A DNA stretch of 64,000 nucleotides from Papio anubis (Eukaryota > Chordata > Mammalia > Primates > Cercopithecidae): NCBI RefSeq assembly GCF_008728515.1, contig NC_044981.1, positions 135,223,937 to 135,287,936 on the forward strand, given 5' to 3'. Below, piece after piece: positions 1-10,880 of this stretch (positions are counted from its first letter, which is position 1; each line of letters opens with the position of its first letter). The notes under the pieces were generated by a model. It did no database searches. It was not told the origin of the DNA and was given only the letters and a program-made list of their open reading frames with translations. The position numbers were made by a program, and so were the translations under genes.

Positions 1-1565
1 AATTAACTTATTCATTTATCTGTTGGTCCTTCGGGAGCATGTTGTTTAATTTCCATGTGATTGTGTAGTTTACAACATTTCTCTTGTTATTGATGTCTAA
101 TTTTATTCCATTGTGGTCTGAGAAGATAATTGATATAATTTTGCCTTTTTTGAATTTGTTGAGACTTGTTTTGTGACCAAACATACTGTCTGTTCTAAAG
201 CATGTTTCATGGGCTGATGAGAAGACTGCGTATTCTACAATAATTGAGTGAAATGTTCTGAAAATGTCAGTTAGGCCCATTTGGTCTACTATGTAGTTTA
301 ATTCTGATGCTTCTTTGTCGATTTTTCTGTTTGGATAATTTGTCCATTAATGGGAGCGGGGTGTTGAAGTCTTAACCATTATTGTATTACAACTCATCTT
401 TCTCTTTAGATCAATTAATGCTCATCTTATATACTTGAGAGTTACTGTGCTGGGTGTGTAGATATTTATAGTTGTTATATCCTCTTGCCGAATTGACCTC
501 TTTTTAAAAATAGTGTTCTTTGTTTGTTTGTTCATTTTTGCAGTCTTTGATTTGTTGTCTATTTTATCTTATATAAATATAACTACTCCTGTTCTTTTTT
601 TGTTTCCATTTGCATAGAATATCTTTTCCATTCCTTCAAGTTCAGTCTATGTGTATTTTTATAGGTGAAGTGGGCTTCTTATAGGCAACATATAGTTGGA
701 TCTTTTTTCTTTATGCATTCATTTACTCTATATCTTTTCATTAGAGCATTTATTTCTTTTATATCAATGTTAATATTGATAAGTAAGGACTTACTACTGT
801 CATTTGTGACATGTTTTCTAGTTGTTTTATAATTCCTCTTTACTTTTCTTACTGTCATCCTTTGTGATTACGTGATTTTCTTTGGTAGTATGTTTTAATT
901 AATGGTTTTTATTTTTAGTGCATTCATTATAGGTTTTAGCTTTGTGGTAGCCATCAGACTTGCAAAAATCTTATAATTATAACAAGTTATTTTAAAGAGA
1001 TGGCAACTTATCTTTTATCACAAAGAAAGTAATAGAAATAAAGGAAAAATGACAAACTCTACACTTTAACTTCATTCCCCCCTCATTTTTACTTTTGTTG
1101 TTTCAATTGATGTGTTTTTATCCTGACTATCTCTTAACAGGTTGCTGTAGCTCCTATTACTTTTGGTAGATTTGTCTTTTAGTCTTCATACTAGAGTTCA
1201 TTGGATTACATATCAAAATCTTGTTATAGTATTCTGAGCTTGTCTTTGTACTTATTTCATGAGTGGGTTTTATGCCTTTTTATGTTTTACTTTTGCATGT
1301 CAGTATTTTTCCTTTCAAACTGAAAAATTCTCTTTATGATTTCTAGTAATACAGGTCTGTTGTGATGAATTTTCTTAGTTTTTGTTCATTTTGAAAAAAC
1401 TATATTTCTTCTTCAGGTTTGAAAGATAAATTTTCAGGGTATATTCTCAGTTGGCATTTTTTTTTTTTTTTTTTTTTTTTTTACTGTTTTGAATATGTCA
1501 TCCTCCTCCCTCCTGACCTATATGATTTTTACTGAAAAATCCGTTGCCAAATAAATTGGAGCCTC

Positions 1566-1673
1566 TATACATTTATGCTTATTCTCTTTTGCTGTCTTTA
1601 GTATACATTTATGCTTACTTTCTTTTGCTGTCTTTAGTATACATTTATACTTATTTTCTTTTGCTGTCTTTAG
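1566..1673. repeat. Three tandem copies of a 36-bp unit
   Basis: Units at 1566-1601, 1602-1637 and 1638-1673 each begin TATACATTTAT and end TTTTGCTGTCTTTAG, with only a few substitutions between copies. The array is a local expansion inside the antisense L1 and ends just before GGATCC. A 25-nt T run lies about 90 bp upstream. Confidence 0.9.
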
Positions 1674-1918
1674 GATCCCTTTTGCCCTTGCCCTTTAAGA
1701 ATTTTATTATTACATGACTTGGAGTAGTCTTATTTGGGCTTAATCTGTTTGGTGATCTCTGACCTTTACATACCTGAATATTTATATCTTCCTCAAGTTT
1801 TGGAAAGTTTTGTATTATTACTTCTTTGAATATGCTTTCTTTTTCTTTTGCTCAGATTCCCCTTGAATACCATTAATTTTTAGATTTTTTTTTAAGGTAG
1901 TTTTTTATATCTTGTGGG

Positions 1919-2489
1919 TGACAGAGCAGGAGCACCATCATTTCATACAAACACCACCATTTTAAGTTCCAGCTCCCTTTCTAGCTTCATTCATTTCAAG
2001 GAAATCACTTCTCTTCCAACTACAAGCAGCCAGAAAGAACAGACAGTAAAACACAGATAAGGTTGCTTGGGCACAGAGGGAGATGTGGGGAATGTCTCTT
2101 GGGTAACTGTGAAACCTCACCCTCATACAATGGGCCCCAGTAAAACAGTGGGCCTTAATAAGCACATTCTTTTCCCTTTAGGTGTACTAAGATAGAAATG
2201 CTAAAAGCAGACTCCACAAGTGTGCCTTCAGCTTCAGGGATATATGGGAACAGACACACAACTCTCCCTCCCAGATAAGCACAACAAAGAGACAAAAGAG
2301 ACACAGAAGCAGTCCAAGCCTCTGATAAACTCCCCCACCCTAAATCCTTAAAAACTCTTAGTCTGTAAGAGAGTGAGCATGACCTAACTCAGCCAGTAGC
2401 CTCTCTCAGGTTTGTTTTCTCTAAAATAAACCTTTCCTTGACTGTATAGCAACTTTTTGTTTTTCTTTCCTCTTTCTTTAATTCTTACA
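1919..2489 (+). mobile_element. Solo LTR (571 bp) nested in the L1, 5-bp target duplication
   Basis: The element begins TGACAGAG and ends CTTACA (TG...CA). It is flanked by the direct repeat GTGGG at 1914-1918 and 2490-2494. Removing one GTGGG and the LTR restores the L1 text (TATCTT-GTGGG-CATTTTT). AATAAA at 2425-2430 lies about 60 bp before the 3' end, giving plus orientation. A 5-bp duplication fits ERVL/MaLR-type insertion. I do not recognise the exact family. Confidence 0.8.
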
Positions 2490-3779
2490 GTGGGCATTTT
2501 TCATTCCTTTTCATTCTTTTTTTCTTTTCTCTCTCTCACACAGTGTGTTTTCCAATTGCCTGTCTTTGACTTCACTGATTCTTTTCTCTGCTTCATTTAT
2601 TCTACTGTTAAAAGCCTCTAATGAACTTTTTAGTTAAGCAAATATACCTCTAAGTTCTAGGATTTCTGTTTGATTCTTAAAAACTGTTTCAAATTCTTCG
2701 TTGAATTTCTCTGATAAATTTTTGAATTGCTTATTTGTATTATTTTGGAGATTTTTGAATTTCCTTAAAACTGCTGTTTTGAATTCCTGATTGGAGAGTC
2801 TACCAATTGCCTTCTCGATGAGGTTGATCACTGGCTCCTTTCTTTGTCTGTTTTAGGAGGTCATGGTTCACCGTTTGCTAATGTTGTTTCTTGCAGATAT
2901 ATATCTATGTCTTTGCATTGAAGAATTAGTTACTAATTCTAGCCTATCTGGCTTGTTTGGGTTTTTACTGAGTATGTCTGCTTAGGTATTTATTTGCAAT
3001 GTAGCTGTTCAGTATCTTTTTGCTGGGTCACTACCTCCTTTTTGGCACTAGGTGGCATTTTAGCCCAGATTTGCCTTTTCAGCACTAACAAAGTTCAGAG
3101 TGCTGCCTGTCCTGGATGGGGAAGGTCCCGAAGAGAGTACCCTGGCATCCTGGCAGTGTGGAAAGGTTGGCCAAAAGTTCATGCTCAGGAGACCCCAGTG
3201 TACCCCCTAAAGTTCTGTGTTGCTGAACAGCCACTCTGATTTGGCATCTCCTTTGGCCTCGATACAGAGCAGTGTTTTTCACCTGTGGATGCTAGTCCCA
3301 TCTCTCTGCTTTGTTTCTAGCTGCCCTCAGGAACTTTTCTCCCTTTGGGCACTTGTGATGTTTCCAACGGGTTGAAGAGGGACAGGTCTTCTGCCAGGAA
3401 ACCCAAGATGGTGGGAAAGCTGGTTGTCCACCTTGATCTCACTTCTTCCTGTATAGTAATCATGCGTCAGGGAGAAATTTTCCTTGGGTTTTGTGCCTGG
3501 CAGACTAGGGAGCAGGAATCTCAAATGTAAAAGTCTGATTTTTTTTTTACCCTCTGTACAGAATTTTTTCACTTCTCTATGGACTCCGAAACTGTCTCAT
3601 TTTCATATTTGAGTTCTGGAATATTGCTGATGATAGTCTTAGTGTCATATTTTTGTTTTAGGTTTTCTGTCAAGGGAAAGTGAAGCCAACTTCCTTCTAC
3701 TCTGCCATTTTGGTGACATCACTCCTGTTTTATAAGATTTAAATCTAAGTATTTCATTTTTTTTAAAGTTACTAAAATA

Positions 3780-4900
3780 ATCCTATTTTAAAATGTTAGT
3801 ATCCATTTGTCAGTGTATGGAAATGCAATTAATGCTTTTTCATTTTGTATCCTGAGGAATTTAATATTGATTTCTGGTTTACTTCATTATGGTCAGAGAT
3901 TTTACTCTTTATGATTTTAATTTTTAAGATTTGTTAAGGTATGTCTTATTGTTCAGGATATACTCTATCTTTGTGAATGTTCTGTGGACACTTAAAATAA
4001 TTTTGTATTCAGGTGTTGTTGGGTGAAGTGCTCTATAAATGTCCTTTAGATATTGAAGCATTTTTAAGATGACCGTTTTAAAATCCATAGCAGATAATTT
4101 CAATGTCTGATTCATCTTCATATTGACATCTGTTGATTGTCATCTCTCATTCAAATTGTGATTTGTCTCACATTTAGTATGCCAAATGATTTTGATTGTA
4201 TCTTGGACATTTTGGTTATCATGCTTGATCCTATATAAATCCCTTGACCCTACATAAATTTTTTATTGTAGTATACTGTAGCCCTGTTTAGCATATAGGT
4301 TCTGGTACACTTTTGTGGGATTCAATTCCAATGACAGTTTAGTTTTCTCAGCTCTTATTCTGTTCTGTTTATTATTCTGTTCTGGTTCTTCTAATGTTAT
4401 TGAGCTCTCACTCAGTGTCTCCTGGAGCCATCTATGGGGCAGAAGTCACTTCTGTGGGTCACCTGTTGTCACTCATTGACCTTCTAGTGGGGTGAAATTT
4501 ACAGGTATGGAGGGCAGAGAATGAAGGTCACCCACACTGCTGACCTGTAAGCAGATGGCACCACTCTCTGATATCTAGGTTGCAGAGTGGAAGTTAGAAT
4601 GGCCTAGGGTTTCCTTCTGTGCTGCTGTCACTCCTGCCAATGCATTAGACTGCCTACAGGTGCTCAGACTGTGGAATGGGAGCTGGGTTCCCTACTAGTT
4701 CTCTGCTGATCTTCTACTTTCCTGTCCTTTGGTCAGAGAGAGTAATTTTTCTTGGTGTTCTTGTGTATTCCTATTGACAGTTCCAGGTTGCAGACCTCTC
4801 TGGTGCCCAATCAAGGATTACATTAGAGATAAAAGAAAACCCAGAGAACCCTTGATGATGACATTTCTAAAGTCTCGAGGTCTCTAGCCAGTCTTTATGT
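3780..4900 (-). mobile_element. HAL1-like / old L1 fragment, antisense
   Basis: The minus-strand frame 4121-3924 joins an ORF1-type helix (MDFKTVILKML) directly to an endonuclease-type segment (DIYRALHPTTPEY ... FTKIEYILNNKTYLNK). That arrangement is typical of half-L1 (HAL1) elements or internally deleted old L1. The rest up to about 4.9 kb resembles the 5' part of the same old element and is heavily diverged. Confidence 0.6.
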
Positions 4901-5039
4901 ATCTATTTCTCCTCATTCAGAGTCCTATCATCACTATAGAATAGTCTCTAGGGTATGTAGTTGCGTTTAAAGGGGAAAAGCAGAGAAATGTGAGTCTAGA
5001 CCATTTTATTTCAGAACTACACATCCTATGCAATCATCT

Positions 5040-5640
5040 TTTGAACCAGCAACCCCTCATCTGGGAATTCACCTTAAAAATACATCTGCTACGAAATATG
5101 GGGTGGGGGACGATTATTCATTGTGATATTATTTGTATTTGAAATCTTTGGATAATTTTGAATGGCCATGCATGGGGTATTGGTTGCATTAACTACTGAA
5201 CATCCACACAGAGGAATGCTATGTAGTTAGCAAAAAGAAACAAACAAAAACTTAAAGATGACAAATATCTCTAAGAGGACATACATAGTAATTTCCGAGG
5301 AAAAAAAATAAGTGAAAAATAATCTGGGTACCAAGAAATATATATAGTATTCTACCTTTTTTGGAAGAAATTAGGAACCAATAAGGAATAAATAAATATG
5401 GAGATACAGGTAGAGTAAATATAAATGTAGTTATACTTATTTTTAAAAAGCAGACACAACAATCCAACAAACAGAAAATGCAGGATGGATTAACAAGGAG
5501 CTATTTAATTAGTTGCCCATCAGTGTGAGTGAAAATGGGTTGGAAAGGGATAGGGAAAGGAATGAAATGTATTTTTTCATACAATTCTGCATTTGAAATG
5601 TTAATATTTTACATAAAAAATGTACTTATATAAAAATAGG
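5040..5640 (+). mobile_element. Old L1 3' end, sense
   Basis: The stretch follows the familiar order of L1M 3' ends: a short T-rich lead, 'CATCCACACAGAGGAATGCT' (consensus: CATCCATACAATGGAATACT), a GTGAAAAA segment, then a purine-rich tail region. It is strongly diverged and carries no intact frame. Confidence 0.55.
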
Positions 5641-7315
5641 TTAAAAAGCCAAAAATTGAGATTGCCTTTGATGGAAGATTTCACCATTAGTAGTAGTTTC
5701 ATAACTGTGTTTATATTATCTTTATTCGATTTTATAGCAGACATTACAACCAAAGTGAAAGAAGCTTTGTGCCTGCATTGTATGATACGCTCAACCATTT
5801 CATGTTCTGGAAGAGTACAGTGATATCCTTCAATAATTATTTGGCCACTTCTGTTTCAGTGTCAGTATAATTAAATAATATCATTATTTTATACCATTTT
5901 ACAAAACATTGACTTTAGTTTCTGAGGTAAATTCAATATATTGAGAAATATATTGAATTGGTCAATAAATATTAGCCAGTCCTTCCAAGGCCAATGTCTT
6001 TACCCAATACAAGTGCCAAGGAAATAAAGTTTTATTTTAAGAATTATGAAACTGGTATATAACAAGGAGACCTAATGAACATAAAGGGCTATTTTGGAAA
6101 GTCTGAATGTAGCCATTTTCTATAAAACAATTAACTTAGAACTGAAAATTGCAGTTTAGGTAACATGCATTAAATATACAAGGTTGTATAAGATTAGCTT
6201 ACATGTCTACAGTTCTAAATGTGATTAGATAATTATGTAGATTGGAATGATAAGGAGAAAAAAATCTCTGTGGGAGAACATTTCTTTCAAGTCTTCTCTT
6301 CTTGAAAATAGTGTCTACACTTAAGAATTAGTAGAGATTTGTTTTGGAACAAAAACATCATAAATCTAAAGCTAAAAATGGCATTCATTAAACAAGGGAC
6401 CTTCACCACCCCGCCCCAGAAAATAGTACTGGAAGAAATAAACCAATGACAAAATGAGTTCTGTTGCGGAAAAGATAGAGCAGGAGATCCTGTAAGGACA
6501 CTTGAGCTGTGATTGCATCTGGGCCTGTCAAGGGAATGCCCTGACATCCAGTATAATTCCCATTTGTAGGCTGTCCTTGGCATGGAGAAGAGGAATACAT
6601 GAACTTCTTAGATATGATTCCGGAGAAGCCCTAACATAAGGTCCACTTTGAACAATAAACAACTCCCCTAAAGAGGACACTTGCCCACTCCTAGGAGAGG
6701 TTTTGGCCCTGGGCCCAGGGGTGAGCAAATGGGAAGGTGGAATGTTAGTTTGGACATTTTCACAATTTCATTATCATTCAACAGCACAATACATGGGTTT
6801 CCTTTTTTTAAGTGGTTGATTTTACTTCATATTTAACCAAGCTGAGTTCTATGGCATAAACAGAAAATCAAAACATCATTAAAATTATTAAAATACTCCA
6901 TAAAAATATTTTTCAGCACTGTGTTAAGACTCAAAGACAAGATAAGGACCATAAGTACAAAGATAGCTGAGAAAAGAGTTACAACCATGGGCTGAGATAG
7001 TGGTGGAAGGGAGTGAGGCCAAATAGCTTGCTGGGAGCATTGTTAGAATAATATTTACAAAGATGGTGATAGCAACAGGGTATATTGGGAACAAATTGCC
7101 AGGCTGGCAGGAGAATTAGAATGTGAAAAAGTAATGAGGGGTAAATTTGAAAAAAATCAATTAGGGCCAGTTTAAGAGATATCTTCAAAGTCAGACTGAG
7201 GAGTTTTGACTGGGTGCTTAGGCAACATGGTTTGGTTTAGCAGCAAGGGCCTGCTGCTTGCACAATACTTAAGCAACTTAAATGTTTGCTTCTTTCCTCC
7301 TTAGAAAAGGTTTTT
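5640..7315. other. AT-rich sequence without a recognised gene
   Basis: No consensus splice-bounded frame and no repeat I can name confidently. Short frames on both strands (for example the overlapping pair at 5601-5823 and the pair at 6287-6600) lack codon-level features of a real protein. Some of it may be very old repeat sequence. Confidence 0.4.
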
Positions 7316-7319
7316 TTTT

Positions 7320-7775
7320 TTAAGCGTTATTAATGTGTCACAAACATATAATAAACTATATGTTTTAAAATGCATTATTTGGTATGTTTTAATTCTATAT
7401 ATGGCCTAGAACACATCACCTCAGTAACAACCATATACATATTAAATTTTTTCTTTTCCTCTTTGTATTCTTTTTCTCTTTATATTCTCATCCTCAGGAA
7501 CTTCCCTACCTCCTGTGTCTATTTTCCCCTGTCCCCACTATTCCCACACTGCTCAGACAACTCACCACACCCCACTTCCTAGCTTCACAGACAACCATAT
7601 ATCTGCTTTTTAATCATTGCAAATTAGACTGCATTAACTAGAATTTTCATATCAACAGCTACGTACTCTTTTTTGATCTGGTTTATTTCAGTAGCCATAA
7701 TTATTTTGAGATTCGTCCATCCGATTGCATATGTCAACAGTTCATTCCCTTTTATTGCTTAGCAGAAAAGTTTTT
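7320..7775 (-). mobile_element. Old L1 3' region, antisense
   Basis: The order 'ACAACCATATATCTGCTTTT', 'TACGTACTCTTTTTTGATCTGG', 'GAGATTCGTCCATCC', 'TTCATTCCCTTTTATTGCT' matches the antisense 3' end of old L1M elements as I recall them. It is diverged and 3'-truncated. Confidence 0.55.
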
Positions 7776-9090
7776 CAAAATAAAAGTAACCCATAAAGAA
7801 ATAAACAGAATGAACTAAAGGGAAGAGTTTGAAATTGACAAGGCATATGTGAGAGAAAAAGACAGGAAGAGAGAAAGAAATGTTGGGGGTATGGGTCACA
7901 CATAATTTATGCCAGGGAATAATATAATTTAAAAATAAGCTAAACTCGAGGCAGGAATTTGGGTTTTAATAGTATTAAATATACCATAAATTGTGTTCTT
8001 GACAAAAATAGTGGGACAAAATACAGCTTTTGATCCAGTTTATTGAGATAGATGTGTTGCTTTCCATGGGAAGACAAGAAAACATCTTCTGAGAACAAGA
8101 CAATAGGAGGTAGGTTCACATTAGCTATAAAGGAGAAGTGCAGAAGATATCAAGAAGAGTAATAAAACTCTTTCACCAAAGAAACAAGAAAAGAAAAGAC
8201 GCCAGAAAGTGTATAAAGCAGCCTTGCTCGGCTATAAATATCAAGAGATCAGTCTCAGGCATGCTCAGTTGGAGTTGGCTTGGAATCACCAATAGAAGAG
8301 CTCTGTGGGAATTTAACAAAAATGGAGCTGGAGCACAGTGAGGACTCAGGGCATAAGATATGGAAGTCAGCAACATACAGCAGTTCTTAGATGAGTATAA
8401 TGGGTGAACATTCTCAGAGCATGAGTGGCTTTAAAAGGAGAGAGTCTCAGAAGCAGATATAAAACACTCCCAATGAGACAAAACCTAAGAACTAAAAGAG
8501 GGATGTTTTACATACCTGAAAATGATTACAGCTTTAAAAAGGAATATTGATTTTGGGAAATGTAAACCTTTTAACAGACTTCTCCATATCTTTACTGTTG
8601 GCCACCAAGAATAACCAAGTGAGAACTTCAAGTAAGAAAATAAAAGGGAAACAAAATAGAATAATGGGGAACAGACAGGTGGACTGGTGAAAAGAAAGGA
8701 AACAGTGAGTGTAGCGGAGGGGAATGAGAAGGAAGAAATCTTGATTACTGCAGAAAAAGGTGGTTTGGAGAAAAGAAGGGAACGTCCCCAGTCAGTGCGT
8801 AAGAACTAGACAGGAGAGGCTGGAGGGGCAAAGGAAGAGTCAAAACACTGCGGGGAGCTGGAGAAAAGAGGAGGCTAGCAAGAGCGGAGAGAATAAGCCA
8901 GGTATGAAAATGGTTGCCAGAGAGAGAGAGAGAGAGATGGGTACAGATTTATAAGATCGCTGAAGGGACATACTATGTGGGAAGTATACTCAGAAGGTAC
9001 CAGAGTTAAATACGGAATGAACCAGGAAGGGAAGTTTTGAAACTAGGAGATAAGAGAGAATTTCAGAAAGAAAGGGGGAAAAGATAGAAT
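7775..9090. other. A/G-rich sequence with no recognised gene; short (GA)n run
   Basis: Purine-rich DNA with a perfect (GA)n tract at about 8921-8936. Frames at 8138-8341, 8173-8376 and 8760-8954 are not flanked by splice signals and have low-complexity translations rich in K/R/E. I see no coding evidence. Confidence 0.4.
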
Positions 9091-9094
9091 AATG

Positions 9095-9310
9095 ACTAAT
9101 ATTTATGGAGCATGTGTTCACCGCACTGACTACTTTCCACGTTTATCATCATTTAATACTTCCCGATCTTCTATGAGGTAATTATTTTTAGTATTCCTTG
9201 TACGTAGATTAAAAAATTGAGGCTTACAGAAGTTACTTATCTAGCATTACACAATAGGTAAGTAATGAATATGGATTTGATTTTAGGCAAAGTAGAGATC
9301 CTGTTTAATG
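9095..9310 (+). repeat. MIR SINE, sense
   Basis: Diagnostic order of the MIR core: a GAGCATGTG-like lead, 'CATTTAATACTTCCCGATC' (consensus: ATTTAATCCTCACAAC), 'CTATGAGGTAATTATTTTTA', 'AAATTGAGGCTTACAGAAG', then a ggtaagtaatgaat ... ATTTGATTTTAGGC tail. Diverged as expected for its age. Confidence 0.75.
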
Positions 9311-9364
9311 TACATGAATACTGACTCCTAACTTTTAGTCAATGAAGAGAGGAAGAGTTAGTGA

Positions 9365-9611
9365 ACAGTAAACCAAACACCACAAGTTCTCACTCATAAG
9401 TGGGAGTTGAACAATAGTAACACATGAATACAGAGAGGGGAACATCACACACCAGGACCTGTCAGTGGGTGGGGAGCTAGAGGAGGAATAGCATGAGGAG
9501 GAATACCTAATATGGGTGCAGCCAACCACCATGGCACGTGTACACCTACATAACAAAACTGCACATTCTACACATGTACCCCAGAACTTAAAGTATAATA
9601 ATAAAAAAAGA
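9365..9611 (+). mobile_element. Primate-age L1 3' end, 5'-truncated, sense
   Basis: Closely follows the L1PA 3'UTR: 'CACAAGTTCTCACTCATAAG', TGGGAGTTGAACAATAG, GGGGAACATCACACACCAGG, then 'CATGTACCCCAGAACTTAAA' and GTATAATAATAAAAAAAG as tail. Only about 247 bp of 3' end is present, typical of 5'-truncated L1 insertion. The antisense 94-codon frame over it is incidental. Confidence 0.9.
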
Positions 9612-10583
9612 GACAACAACTACAGAGGTTAAGCAAATTAAGGCCAAAAAGAGGGAGTAGAGAGTAGCAATGTCATAGGAAAGAAAAGAATAAGAATGGC
9701 AGATGGGAAGCCAAAGTTATGAAGGAAAGAAAATGATAAGAAGTAATATTTTTTTTCAGATAATAAGAATTTTCTTATTTTTGAAAAAGAAAAAGTATCT
9801 AGTTAAGTTTTCGTGTATTCAGGCTAGAAATGGCCTAATAACTATGACTGCATGTTCTCTCTACTAGCCAGATTAGCTGGTCCCACCCAAAAAACAGACA
9901 GTGACCATGACTCTGGGGATCATCTATGCATCTCCGTGAACAGTTGGTGAGCTAGTGAGTTTAATGCTTTAATAATAAACCTTGAATTGATTACCTTTTC
10001 ACAAATGACTACATCAATCTAAAATGCCACTTTTCAAAACCAAAACCAAAAACCAGAATTAGCGCTTTTACAAAAGCAATCTGTTTGACCTAAATCTTCT
10101 GAACCTAAAATCTAAATGTTTTGAAATGTTATCAGACACATGTGTTTAAAATCTACTAATCAGTGTATCCAATTATTGAAATGCCATTTGAAAGAAACTA
10201 GTAACCTCACACCTTGCTTCAGATGCTTAAGACAGAAGTAGGAATTTATCTCATGCTATAAAAGAAAACTTTGCTTACAAAAAAAAATCTAGATAAATAG
10301 TAGAAATATTTTAAAGACATATCAGACTTTCAAATTTAGAAAAAAGAAGCCTTCTGATAAAAGAAAAGTATAGCACTCTATAAAGTTACTAATTTTTTTT
10401 CCTTTTTACATTTTGTGCTTTGGAATTTAATTAGTATTTAAAATTTCAAGGTAGTTATTATCTATGATTTAAAATAATATATCTACAACATAAATAAATC
10501 AATTTTGCTTTAAGAAAGTTGGGTTTTTAAGATAAGCATATTTAAGTTCCAAATGATCCTCAAGGAAATTTCTAACAAAATCT

Positions 10584-10880
10584 TTTTTTTAACTTTTATT
10601 TTACCTTAGGGGTACAAGTGCGGGTTTGTTACATAGGTGAACTTGTGTCATGGGGATTTGTTGTACAGACCATTTCATCACCCAGGTACCAAGCCTAGCA
10701 TCCATTAATTACTTGTCCCGATCTTCTCCCTTCTCCCCTCCCACCCTCTGAAAGGCCCCAGGGTGTGTTGTGTTGTTCCTGTCTATGTGTCCATGCGTTC
10801 TTATCATTTAGGTCCACTTATAAGTGAGGACATGTGGTTTGGTTTTCTGTTCCTGTGTTAATTTGTTAAGGATAAGTGCC
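10584..10880 (-). mobile_element. L1 3' end, antisense, 5'-truncated
   Basis: Starts with a T-rich tail remnant, then reads as the reverse complement of an L1PA/PB 3'UTR: GGGTACAAGTGCGGGTTTGT, TACATAGGTGAACTTGTGTC, CACCCAGGTACCAAGCCTAG, CTCCCACCCTCTGAAAGGCC, and ACTTATAAGTGAGGACATG. More diverged than the copy at 9365-9611. Confidence 0.85.

Larger units (their letters stand above)
1..3726 (-). mobile_element. L1 LINE, antisense, with 5' end but 3'-truncated by the window edge
   Basis: The minus strand reads as the 5' half of an old primate L1. At 280-8 it encodes an ORF2 endonuclease segment (LTDIFRTFHS..., ...SDHNGIKL..., TWKLNN). At 2831-2634 it encodes an ORF1-like coiled segment with the characteristic NQTEILEL stretch. 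The GC-richer block 3000-3700 is 5'UTR-like. The element starts near 3726 with the usual L1 opening, a GTCACC followed by an AAAATGGCAGAGTAG-like motif. Frames are broken throughout, so this is a dead copy. It is interrupted by the solo LTR at 1919-2489; the L1 text on the two sides rejoins cleanly. Subfamily (L1MA/L1M range) is not certain. Confidence 0.85.

Noticed and set aside
8..280. 90-codon minus-strand frame
   Set aside because: L1 ORF2 endonuclease piece of the antisense L1 at the window start.
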